Shown: positions 1 to 5,489, counted from the stretch's first letter. The stretch: DNA of 6,281 nucleotides from an uncultured Gemmiger sp. (GCA_959018215.1 CAUEKL010000142.1:1-6281); one strand, 5' to 3'. Numbers and translations are program-made. Notes: generated from the sequence alone by a model not told the origin.

Positions 1-879
1 CAAGCGCCCCAGGCCGACCGGCCCCAGGCTCCCTGGACCGACGGCCTGACCCCCACCCAGCAGAAATACGGCAGTGCCGGTCTGCTGGCCTGGCCCTGTG
101 TGCTGTACAGCGTCTATCTGCAGCAGCCCGGCGGCCCCGGCTGGACCGAGGAAGAGATCGCCCGCAGCCAAAAGACCCTGGCCACGGCGGTGGACTGGAT
201 CAACGAACAGGCCGGGGGCTACCATGCGTCGCCTACCCTGTACTACGGGGAGGATCTGCTCACGGTGGTGGACTATGCCCCCGGGTTTGTGGGCGGGGAA
301 GAATCGGACGAAGGCCAGCAGTTCTATGAAGATATGGACGGGGTGTGCGGGTCCCTGCGCACCGATGAGCTGGCCCAAGCCTACGGCACCAGCAACATCG
401 GGTTCCTGGTGTTTCTGCCGGTGTCCGGATGCTCCTTCACCATGGTGCATTACCTGGAGGACGGGGGCTATTACTTCAACGAGTACTGCTGCCTGTACAA
501 GGAAAACATCTTTTTTGACCCCGGCACCTTTGACGGTCCGGCGGTCTATGCCCACGAGATCCTGCATCTGTTCGGTGCGCCCGACCTGTACAACGGCAGC
601 AACGACCTCTTTGTCAGCGAGGAGCTGGTGGAGTATGTGGCCGAAAACTGGCCGGATGAGATCATGTACGATACCTATACTTCGGACGGCTCCCTGGAAT
701 ACGGGTCCATCAGCAAGGAGATCGGCCCGCTGACCGCCTACCGCCTGGGATTGTGTGATTCCTTCCCCGGCATGGAGCGGTTCCCTTTGGCCACCACAGA
801 CCCGCCCGGCACCTTCCGACTGGACGAAGGCACCTCCACCGACCGCTTTGACGAGCAGGACGGGGCGGTGGCCGCATAA
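1..879 (+). CDS. Zincin-type metalloprotease-like protein, 3' part (N-terminus outside window)
   Basis: The frame is open from base 1 to the TAA at 877-879, giving 292 residues; the true start lies upstream. A GTG at 100 could serve as a start but has no good Shine-Dalgarno and the frame continues above it, so I treat the gene as partial. Residues 185-195 (bases 553-585) read HEILHLFGAPD, a zinc-binding HExxHxxGxxD motif with Glu186 as the expected catalytic base. Residues 221-226 read IMYDTY, placed like the Met-turn of metzincin-type enzymes. DLY just after the motif recalls M6-like peptidases, but the family is not certain. The visible start is proline/glutamine-rich, like a linker, so the missing part may hold a signal peptide or anchor; this cannot be seen. 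Several cysteines occur (for example the CC pair near residue 164). The AraC-type gene follows after 15 bases, suggesting one transcript. Substrate and location are unknown. Confidence 0.72.
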   Translation, partial: QAPQADRPQAPWTDGLTPTQQKYGSAGLLAWPCVLYSVYLQQPGGPGWTEEEIARSQKTLATAVDWINEQAGGYHASPTLYYGEDLLTVVDYAPGFVGGEESDEGQQFYEDMDGVCGSLRTDELAQAYGTSNIGFLVFLPVSGCSFTMVHYLEDGGYYFNEYCCLYKENIFFDPGTFDGPAVYAHEILHLFGAPDLYNGSNDLFVSEELVEYVAENWPDEIMYDTYTSDGSLEYGSISKEIGPLTAYRLGLCDSFPGMERFPLATTDPPGTFRLDEGTSTDRFDEQDGAVAA

Positions 880-894
880 CAAAGGAGGCAAACC

Positions 895-1788
895 ATGGGT
901 GTGCCCGGAACGGGCGCCGTCAAGGAAGCGCCTGCCCTGCAATTGCAGGAAGTGCAGGCTGCCGCTGCCGCCGAATGGCGTGTGGGCGACGCTCTGCCGC
1001 CCCGTCAGTGCGCCGGCTGGATGCTGGTCTATGTGATGGACGGCGTCATTGAGGAAACCACCGACGGCCGTCCCGCCCTGGTTCGCGCCGGCCGGGTACT
1101 CATCCACCAGCCGGAAGAAACCTGGTCCATGCGGGCGGCGGGGGAGGTCCCCCCGGAAGTGCTGCGGGTGGCCTTTGCGGCCTCCGGCACCGCCCTGGAC
1201 CTGTTCCGGGACCGGCTCATCCGGGTGAATGCGGTGGAAAAGAATGTGCTGCATCTTTTGGCCGATGCGGTCCGGGATACCTGGCAGCGCCCGGAACAGC
1301 CCGGCCAGGACCCCACCCGCCGCCCGGACCCGCCCTTCGGCGTGCCCCGGCTGACCCAGCTCTACCTGGAAGAATTCCTCTGGCTGGCTGCCCGGCGGCT
1401 GCGCCGCACCGGCCGCAAACCTTCTCCCCGGGCGGTGGCGGAACAGAACCAGCGCGCCATTGTGGACGCCGCCCGCCTTTACTTCTCCGAACATATTGAG
1501 GAGGAGCCCAGCCTGGAACAGATCTGCCGCGCCGTGGGCTGCGGCCGCGCTGCTTTGCAGCAGGCCTTCCGGGTGCGCACGGGTCTTTCCCCCCGGGAAT
1601 ACTATGCCTGCCTGCGGGCCGAGCGGGCCGGGTCTCTGCTGGCCCAGGGCAATACCCCCGGGGAGGTGGCCAGAATGCTGGGGTACTCCTCGGTATCCTA
1701 TTTTTCCCAGCGGTTCCACATCCTGACCGGTCAGACGCCCACCGCCTACCGCAAGGACCCGCAGCCTCTGCATCTGTGCAACAAATAG
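895..1788 (+). CDS. AraC-family transcriptional regulator
   Basis: This 297-residue protein is a predicted cytoplasmic DNA-binding regulator. The C-terminal part (about residues 188-286) is a typical AraC/XylS double helix-turn-helix. The first helix-turn-helix is around residues 206-230 (SLEQICRAVGC). The second is around 253-279, containing GYSSVSYFSQRF and ending in the characteristic LTGQTPTAYRK. The N-terminal part (about 20-110) has short hydrophobic strands and glycine turns, as in the cupin-like sensor half of two-domain AraC proteins, but the ligand cannot be read from it. Start ATG 895 is fixed by AAAGGAGG at 881-888. The length is usual for the family. It lies 15 bases after the metalloprotease-like gene on the same strand, so it probably shares its transcript and may regulate it; the target is inference. 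I see no intrinsic terminator after it. Confidence 0.9.
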   Translation: MGVPGTGAVKEAPALQLQEVQAAAAAEWRVGDALPPRQCAGWMLVYVMDGVIEETTDGRPALVRAGRVLIHQPEETWSMRAAGEVPPEVLRVAFAASGTALDLFRDRLIRVNAVEKNVLHLLADAVRDTWQRPEQPGQDPTRRPDPPFGVPRLTQLYLEEFLWLAARRLRRTGRKPSPRAVAEQNQRAIVDAARLYFSEHIEEEPSLEQICRAVGCGRAALQQAFRVRTGLSPREYYACLRAERAGSLLAQGNTPGEVARMLGYSSVSYFSQRFHILTGQTPTAYRKDPQPLHLCNK

Positions 1789-1811
1789 GCATGGCGAATG
1801 CTGAAACGTCT

Positions 1812-1842
1812 ATTCTAAATCATGGATGTTTCGGTATAAAAT
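1812..1842 (+). promoter_or_regulatory. Possible galE promoter
   Basis: TATAAA at 1835-1840 (within TATAAAAT) is a good -10 box in a locally AT-rich stretch between the AraC-type gene and galE. The matching -35 is poor: TTCTAA at 1813-1818, 16 bases upstream, matches only three of six positions. A start near 1848 would give a leader of about 66 nt. That leader contains a small inverted repeat, AAGCGG (1853-1858) with CCGCTT (1870-1875), without a T-run on the coding strand, so it does not look like a terminator. Confidence 0.4.
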
Positions 1843-1913
1843 AAAGGCAAGAAAGCGGCCTGGGAATGACCGCTTGCAACAAAAATCTATTAAAAGGCAA
1901 AGGAGCGTACATT

Positions 1914-2942
1914 ATGTCCATTCTGGTCAGCGGCGGCGCCGGCTACATCGGCAGCCATACTTGCGTCGAACTTCTGAATGCCGGGTACGACATTGTGGTG
2001 GCGGACAACCTCTACAACGCCAGCCCCGTAGCATTGGACCGTGTGAAGCAAATCACCGGCAAGGATTTCCGCTTCATTGAGGCGGACATGACCGACCGCG
2101 ACGCGGTCGATGCCATCTTCCGGGAAAACCCCGGCATCGAGTGCGTCATCCAGTTCGCTGCCTACAAGGCGGTGGGCGAGAGCGTGTCCAAGCCCATCGA
2201 GTACTACTCCAACAACCTGGGCTGCACCCTGACCATCCTGGACGTGATGCGCCATTACGGCTGCCACAACATCATCTTCTCCTCCTCGGCCACCGTCTAC
2301 GGCGACCCCGCCAGTGTGCCCATCCGGGAGGATTTCCCCACCGGCGCCACCACCAACCCCTACGGCACCACCAAGGTCTTTACCGAGCGCATCCTCACCG
2401 ACTGCTGCAAGGCAGACCCGGAGCTGAACGTGGCCCTGCTGCGCTACTTCAACCCCATCGGCGCTCATCCCTCCGGCCTTATCGGCGAGGACCCCAACGG
2501 CATCCCCAACAACCTGGTGCCCTACATCGCCAAGGTGGCCGTGGGCAAGCTGGAAAAGGTCCATGTCTACGGCAACGACTATCCCACCCCGGACGGCACC
2601 GGTGTGCGGGACTACATCCATGTGGTGGACCTGGCCCGGGGCCATGTGGCCGCAGTGCACAAGCTGGCCGAAAAGCCCGGCCTGTTCATCTGCAACCTGG
2701 GCACCGGCCACGGCTACAGTGTGCTGGACGTGATCAAGGCCTTCAGCAAGGCCTGCGGCCGGGACCTGCCCTATGTCATCGACCCCCGCCGCCCCGGCGA
2801 CATCGCCGAGTGCTGGTGTGATCCCGGCAAGGCCAAGCGGGAACTGGGCTGGGAAGCCCAGTACGGCATCGAGGAGATGTGCCGCGACAGCTGGAACTGG
2901 CAGAGCCATAACCCCGACGGCTACAAGACCAAGGCCGAATAA
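1914..2942 (+). CDS. galE: UDP-glucose 4-epimerase
   Basis: GalE interconverts UDP-galactose and UDP-glucose in the Leloir pathway, in the cytoplasm, using tightly bound NAD+. The 342-residue product matches the usual length (about 338). It begins MSILVSGGAGYIGSH, with the Rossmann glycine motif GGAGYIG at residues 7-13. The catalytic set of extended short-chain dehydrogenases is visible: SSS at 123-125 (FSSSATVYG) and YxxxK at 150-154 (NPYGTTK). RYFNPIGAHPSG (about 177-188) and the RRPGDIAECW region near 292-301 are also typical. An in-frame ATG at 1866 would add 16 residues, but ATG 1914 fits the family N-terminus and has AAAGGAG at 1899-1905. The residue aligned with the E. coli Tyr299 gate appears to be Cys300, suggesting N-acetylated sugars could fit too. 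No other galactose gene is in the window. It ends 16 bases before a strong hairpin terminator. Confidence 0.96.
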   Translation: MSILVSGGAGYIGSHTCVELLNAGYDIVVADNLYNASPVALDRVKQITGKDFRFIEADMTDRDAVDAIFRENPGIECVIQFAAYKAVGESVSKPIEYYSNNLGCTLTILDVMRHYGCHNIIFSSSATVYGDPASVPIREDFPTGATTNPYGTTKVFTERILTDCCKADPELNVALLRYFNPIGAHPSGLIGEDPNGIPNNLVPYIAKVAVGKLEKVHVYGNDYPTPDGTGVRDYIHVVDLARGHVAAVHKLAEKPGLFICNLGTGHGYSVLDVIKAFSKACGRDLPYVIDPRRPGDIAECWCDPGKAKRELGWEAQYGIEEMCRDSWNWQSHNPDGYKTKAE

Positions 2943-2957
2943 TCCATCCTGAACAAC

Positions 2958-2993
2958 AAAAAGCCGCCGCAGGTTTTACCTGCGGCGGCTTTT
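2958..2993. terminator. Bidirectional intrinsic terminator between galE and gltX
   Basis: An 11-bp perfect GC-rich stem, GCCGCCGCAGG (2963-2973) with CCTGCGGCGGC (2979-2989), closes a five-base loop TTTTA. It is flanked by AAAAA on the left (2958-2962) and TTTT on the right (2990-2993). On the + strand the T-run (then CTT) ends galE transcripts. On the - strand the complement of the A-run, TTTTT followed by GTTG, serves gltX, whose stop codon lies 38 bases away. Confidence 0.93.
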
Positions 2994-3030
2994 CTTATGC
3001 GTATTTTTTGAAAGAGGAAAAAGCGATGCC

Positions 3031-4476
3031 TTACAGCGCGGCCAGGGCGGCGCGCAGGCGGGCCAGGGTCTCCTCCTTGCCCAGCATGGCGGCCAGGTCG
3101 GTGCCGCCGCCGGGCGTGCGGGACTTGCCGGACAGGGCAATGCCCAGGGGATACAGCAGCCAGCCGTTCTTCTTCTCCATGGCTTCCGCCTTGGTGCGGC
3201 AGGCTTCAAAGATGGCATCCCGGTTCCAGTCGGCTTCCCCTTCCAGCACCGGCAGCAGGGCCTCCAGGGCTTCCTTGGCGGATTCCGGGGTGGTCTTTTG
3301 CTTCTTGTTGCGGTAGAGCTCGGCGTCAAAGGGCAGCACTGCGTCAAAGAAGTCCAGCTGAGGCGGAATGTCCTCCAGCACCTCGCAGCGGGGCTGCAGG
3401 TTGGCGCACAGCAGATCCCGGTCGATGTCGCGGTGCACGGCCTGGTCGATGAAGGGATCGGCCAGACGGCGGAACTCCTCGGCGGGCAGGGCCCGGATGT
3501 AGGCCGCGTTGATGGCCCGCAGCTTCAGCGGGTCGAAGATGGCCGGGGACTTGGAGATGCGGGTGGGGTCCCAGATGTGGATCATCTCTTCCAGGTTGAA
3601 GATCTCCTGCTCCCCCTCGGGGGCCCAGCCCAGCAGCAGCAGATAGTTCAGCACCGCCGCGGGCAGATAGCCCTTGGCCACCAGGTCCTGGTAGCTGGCG
3701 TCGCCGTTGCGCTTGGACAGCTTGTGCTGGGCATCCTTCATCACCGGCGGGCAGTGGATGTAGGTGGGAATCTCCCACCCGAAGGCCTTGTACAGCAGAT
3801 TGTACTTGGGGGTGCTGGACAGGTACTCGCTGCCCCGGATGACATGGGTGATGCCCATGAGATGGTCGTCCACCACGTTGGCAAAGTTGTAGGTGGGCAT
3901 GCCGTCTGTCTTGAGCAGGATCTGGTCGTCCAGCTCGCTGTTGTCCACCTCAATGTGGCCGAAGACCAGGTCGTCAAAGGCGGTCTTGCCCTCGGTGGGG
4001 ATCTTCTGCCGGATGACGTAGGGCTCCCCGGCGGCCAGCTTTGCCTGCACTTCTTCCGGGGACAGGTTGCGGCAGTGGCCGTCGTAGTGGGTCATCTCCC
4101 CGGCGGCCTTCTGGCTCTCGTGCAGCGCTTCCAGCCGCTCGTTGGTGCAGAAGCAGTAGTAGGCTTCGCCCTTGCGGACCAGTTCCTCGGCATACTGCTT
4201 GAACATGCCCATGCGCTGACTCTGCACGTAGGGGCCCACCGGGCCGCCGATGTCCGGGCCTTCGTCCCAGGTCAGGCCGGTGGCCTTCAGGGTGTTGTAG
4301 ATGATGTCGGTGGCACCTTCCACCAGGCGGCCTTGGTCGGTGTCCTCAATGCGCAGGATAAAGGTGCCGCCATTGTGGCGGGCCTGCAGATAGGTATACA
4401 GCGCGGTGCGCAGGTTGCCCACGTGCATGTAGCCCGTGGGGGACGGCGCAAAGCGGGTGCGTACGGTGTTGGCCAT
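3031..4476 (-). CDS. gltX: Glutamyl-tRNA synthetase
   Basis: This class I synthetase charges tRNA-Glu with glutamate in the cytoplasm. In organisms lacking GlnRS it may also charge tRNA-Gln for GatCAB amidation, but specificity cannot be read here. The 481 residues match bacterial GluRS length. The N-terminus carries RFAPSPTGYMHVGNLRTA (residues 8-25, the HIGH-type site at 18-21), then LRIEDTD (41-47). RGSEYLSSTPKY is at 214-225 and the KMSKS equivalent KLSKR at 252-256. Residues from about 310 form the helical anticodon-binding part, ending in the typical TPGGGTDLAAMLG. Cysteines 108, 110 and 135 have the spacing of the E. coli zinc site (CxC-x24-C), but the fourth position, 137, is Asn instead of His. 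Start ATG (4474-4476) follows AGGGGGAAG on the - strand (4485-4493). It has its own promoter and converges on galE. Confidence 0.97.
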   Translation of the reverse strand: MANTVRTRFAPSPTGYMHVGNLRTALYTYLQARHNGGTFILRIEDTDQGRLVEGATDIIYNTLKATGLTWDEGPDIGGPVGPYVQSQRMGMFKQYAEELVRKGEAYYCFCTNERLEALHESQKAAGEMTHYDGHCRNLSPEEVQAKLAAGEPYVIRQKIPTEGKTAFDDLVFGHIEVDNSELDDQILLKTDGMPTYNFANVVDDHLMGITHVIRGSEYLSSTPKYNLLYKAFGWEIPTYIHCPPVMKDAQHKLSKRNGDASYQDLVAKGYLPAAVLNYLLLLGWAPEGEQEIFNLEEMIHIWDPTRISKSPAIFDPLKLRAINAAYIRALPAEEFRRLADPFIDQAVHRDIDRDLLCANLQPRCEVLEDIPPQLDFFDAVLPFDAELYRNKKQKTTPESAKEALEALLPVLEGEADWNRDAIFEACRTKAEAMEKKNGWLLYPLGIALSGKSRTPGGGTDLAAMLGKEETLARLRAALAAL

Positions 4477-4518
4477 AAAACAAACTTCCCCCTGTATAAT
4501 AAAGGTTCTCTATCCCAC

Positions 4519-4547
4519 AGTTTAGCGGTCACGGCCGGGTTTGTCAA
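4519..4547 (-). promoter_or_regulatory. gltX promoter
   Basis: Read on the - strand, a perfect -35 TTGACA (4542-4547) is followed after 17 bases by TAAACT (4519-4524, four of six matches). Transcription would start near 4512, leaving a leader of about 35 nt that contains the ribosome site. It lies just after the stop of the upstream small gene, so gltX need not depend on read-through from it. Confidence 0.72.
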
Positions 4548-4563
4548 CCAAAGGGCGGGGGAT

Positions 4564-4743
4564 TCAGTCCTCCGGGTCGATCTGGATCTTGTCCTTGGCA
4601 AACTCCAGCGCCAGGCCGATGAGCTCGTTGCGGGACCGGTTGGTCTTTTTGGCCAGGTCGTCATAAAAGTCCACGATGGATTTGTCCACCCGGATGGTGA
4701 ACATCACCGGTTCCGTCTTTTTGGAGATTTTCAGGGTTTCCAT
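4564..4743 (-). CDS. Small ribbon-helix-helix (CopG/Arc-like) DNA-binding protein
   Basis: This 59-residue ORF runs from ATG (4741-4743 on the - strand) to TGA (4564-4566). The protein starts METLKISKKTEPVMFTIRVD. A short strand at about residues 13-19 (VMFTIRV) is followed by helix A (about 21-33, SIVDFYDDLAKKT). A turn NRS and helix B (about 38-53, RNELIGLALEFAKDKI) come next. This order and length are typical of ribbon-helix-helix repressors, which bind DNA as dimers through the paired strands. The ribosome site AAGGTGGT (4752-4759) sits eight bases before the start. The gene is divergent from an 84-residue protein across an AT-rich gap with inverted repeats, so autoregulation and control of the neighbour are plausible but inferred. 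It lies 87 bases upstream of gltX, which has its own promoter. No toxin-like partner follows it on the same strand, so an antitoxin role is not supported. Confidence 0.85.
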   Translation of the reverse strand: METLKISKKTEPVMFTIRVDKSIVDFYDDLAKKTNRSRNELIGLALEFAKDKIQIDPED

Positions 4744-4770
4744 TATTTACCACCACCTTATCACCTATTA

Positions 4771-4789
4771 TCCATGCGAAAATCATGGA
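4771..4789. repeat. Inverted repeat upstream of the ribbon-helix-helix gene
   Basis: TCCATG (4771-4776) and CATGGA (4784-4789) form a perfect 6-bp inverted repeat with a 7-base AT-rich spacer. It lies 28 bases upstream of the ribbon-helix-helix gene start, near its predicted transcription start. Size and place suit an operator for a dimeric repressor; binding is inference. Confidence 0.5.
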
Positions 4790-4791
4790 AA

Positions 4792-4821
4792 AATATGGCT
4801 AATAAATGTTTACATTTCAAC
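4792..4821 (-). promoter_or_regulatory. Possible promoter of the ribbon-helix-helix gene
   Basis: On the - strand, TTGAAA (4816-4821, five of six matches to TTGACA) is followed after 18 bases by CATATT (4792-4797, four of six). The predicted start falls near 4785, inside the TCCATG/CATGGA inverted repeat. A competing -10, GATAAT (4767-4772), has no good -35 and would leave almost no leader before the ribosome site, so I prefer the first reading. Confidence 0.45.
4805..4818. repeat. Inverted repeat over the abutting divergent -35 boxes
   Basis: AAATGT (4805-4810) and ACATTT (4813-4818) form a perfect 6-bp inverted repeat separated by TT. It covers the whole -35 box of the rightward promoter (4810-4815) and half of the leftward one (4816-4821). 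More ACAT/ATGT tetrads occur at 4821-4824 and 4831-4834. The arrangement suggests an operator able to shut both promoters, but AT-rich DNA gives such repeats by chance more easily. Confidence 0.45.
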
Positions 4822-4839
4822 ATAAAGTGATGTATACTG
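4810..4839 (+). promoter_or_regulatory. Promoter of the 84-residue protein gene
   Basis: TTTACA (4810-4815, five of six) and TATACT (4834-4839, five of six) are separated by 18 bases, with TG directly before the -10. A start near 4846 leaves a leader of about 30 nt containing the ribosome site AAGGAG at 4865-4870. It points away from the leftward promoter and its -35 box abuts that promoter's -35 box. Confidence 0.72.
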
Positions 4840-4876
4840 ATGGTATTCGACCCTGTTATCTCAGAAGGAGACGGCT

Positions 4877-5131
4877 ATGAGCGAAAAAAATGATTTTCCG
4901 CTTCTGGAGATTCTGGCCCGCCGCATGGGCTGTGCCTACCTGTCCGATCTGAAATATCTGGATACGTCCGGCCGGGCGTTGCTGGCGGGGCTGGTGCGCG
5001 GCACCGGCGCCGGGCAGGCCCCGCGGGAGGAATGGAACGATGCCCTGGCCTACCTGACCGGGCAACCCCCGCAGCCGGACGCCGGAACCGCCCGCCGGGC
5101 GTTGCTGGACGCGCTGGACACCCTCCCTTGA
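4877..5131 (+). CDS. Small hypothetical protein (84 residues)
   Basis: I do not recognise this family. The ORF starts at ATG 4877 after AAGGAG (4865-4870, six-base spacing) and ends at TGA 5129-5131. A good promoter and ribosome site, plus codon use like its neighbours, support a real gene. The protein begins MSEKNDFPLLEILARRMG, probably helical. YLSDLKYL at about 21-28 comes next, then an Ala/Gly/Leu-rich stretch (33-47), a WNDALAYLTG segment (53-62), a proline-rich turn (QPPQP, 63-67) and a final helix (about 70-83). There is no signal peptide, membrane segment or metal motif; a single Cys is at 19. It looks like a small soluble helical protein. It is divergent from the ribbon-helix-helix gene and its stop codon overlaps the -35 box of the trpS promoter. 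It could be a target of the ribbon-helix-helix protein. Confidence 0.72.
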   Translation: MSEKNDFPLLEILARRMGCAYLSDLKYLDTSGRALLAGLVRGTGAGQAPREEWNDALAYLTGQPPQPDAGTARRALLDALDTLP

Positions 5132-5156
5132 CACTGCGGGGGCGGCTGGCTATAAT
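5128..5156 (+). promoter_or_regulatory. Consensus sigma-A promoter of the trpS T-box leader
   Basis: TTGACA (5128-5133) and TATAAT (5151-5156) are both perfect matches with the optimal 17-base spacing. Transcription should start near 5163, just before the T-box leader. The -35 overlaps the last codon and TGA stop of the 84-residue protein (CCT TGA reads into TTGACA). Such an unregulated strong promoter fits control at the level of attenuation. Confidence 0.93.
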
Positions 5157-5378
5157 GTAGGGGAATAAACCGACGAGGCGAAGGTAAAACCGTGCCGGCG
5201 CCCACAGAGAGCCCCCGATGCTGGGAACGGGGCGGAAGGCCGCACGGACAAATGGATCGCCGAGGGCGGCGGGGAACCCCTTTATCCGGGCAGTATCCGC
5301 CGCCGGCAGCCCCCGTTACCGGGCAGGGACGCAGACTGCGCCCCGTCAAGAGGCCGCGCACGGCAAACGGCGCGGCAA

Positions 5379-5418
5379 GCAAGGTGGCACCACAGGTAAA
5401 CGACAAGCCTGCCCTTGC
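5379..5418 (+). promoter_or_regulatory. T-box antiterminator
   Basis: GCAAGG (5379-5384) pairs with CCTTGC (5413-5418), and CAGG (5393-5396) with CCTG (5408-5411). This leaves the tRNA-binding bulge beginning TGGCACC (5385-5391) on the 5' side. The 3' arm is also the 5' arm of the terminator stem, so the two structures exclude each other. Confidence 0.88.
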
Positions 5419-5453
5419 ACAGAAACCACTTCTGTGCGGGGGCGGCTTTTTTT
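5407..5453 (+). terminator. T-box-controlled intrinsic terminator before trpS
   Basis: A long stem pairs 5407-5424 with 5430-5446 around loop ACCAC, with one bulged T and a few G-T pairs; the inner part TGCACAGAA/TTCTGTGCG is contiguous. It is followed by seven Ts (5447-5453). It forms when the antiterminator is not held open by uncharged tRNA-Trp, ending transcription before trpS. Confidence 0.93.
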
Positions 5454-5489
5454 ATCCTCCTCCGCCGCAATCAAAGGAGCTGAAATACT

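Larger units (their letters stand above)
5163..5453 (+). promoter_or_regulatory. Tryptophan T-box riboswitch (tRNA-Trp-sensing leader of trpS)
   Basis: The stretch between the promoter and trpS folds as a T-box leader, which reads uncharged tRNA and lets transcription continue when charged tRNA-Trp is scarce. Stem I: GGCGA (5177-5181) pairs with TCGCC (5257-5261). Above it an internal specifier loop holds TGG at 5253-5255 followed by A. Next CCGTGC (5190-5195) pairs with GCACGG (5242-5247). Further up are the AG bulge AGAGAG (5206-5211) and a distal loop containing GCTGGGAAC, closed by CCCC/GGGG. A stem II-like helix pairs GGCGGCGG (5265-5272) with CCGCCGCC (5297-5304). Stem III pairs GCCGCGC (5353-5359) with GCGCGGC (5370-5376). 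The T-box AAGGTGGCACCAC (5381-5393) contains TGGC (5385-5388), complementary to a GCCA tRNA end, as expected for tRNA-Trp with discriminator G. Specifier, T-box and downstream gene all agree on Trp. Helices were found by eye, not computed. Confidence 0.95.

Noticed and set aside
100..102. GTG start giving a 259-residue metalloprotease-like protein
   Set aside because: The same frame is open back to base 1 with plausible protein sequence, and no Shine-Dalgarno precedes the GTG.
74..733. A 219-codon frame overlapping the metalloprotease-like gene
   Set aside because: It is an out-of-frame shadow, rich in Ser/Pro/Arg/Trp, without a ribosome site; the other frame carries the zinc motif.
1850..1880. 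Terminator or riboswitch in the galE leader
   Set aside because: The only structure seen is a 6-bp stem with an 11-base loop and no T-run on the coding strand, too little to support either call.
1866..1913. An upstream in-frame start for galE adding 16 residues
   Set aside because: The extra residues do not resemble GalE, and ATG 1914 has AAAGGAG at the right distance and begins the standard N-terminus.
1890..2909. A 339-codon open frame on the - strand opposite galE
   Set aside because: It mirrors galE codon for codon, shows no domain and no ribosome site, and is a by-product of codon bias.
3298..4830. A 510-codon open frame on the + strand opposite gltX
   Set aside because: It is antisense to a clear full-length GluRS gene, and its Val/Gly/Leu/His-rich translation is what the complement of a GC-rich gene gives. 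It also runs across the gltX promoter and the ribbon-helix-helix gene.
4564..5131. Toxin-antitoxin system formed by the ribbon-helix-helix protein and the 84-residue protein
   Set aside because: The genes are divergent rather than in one operon, and the 84-residue protein shows no known toxin motif.
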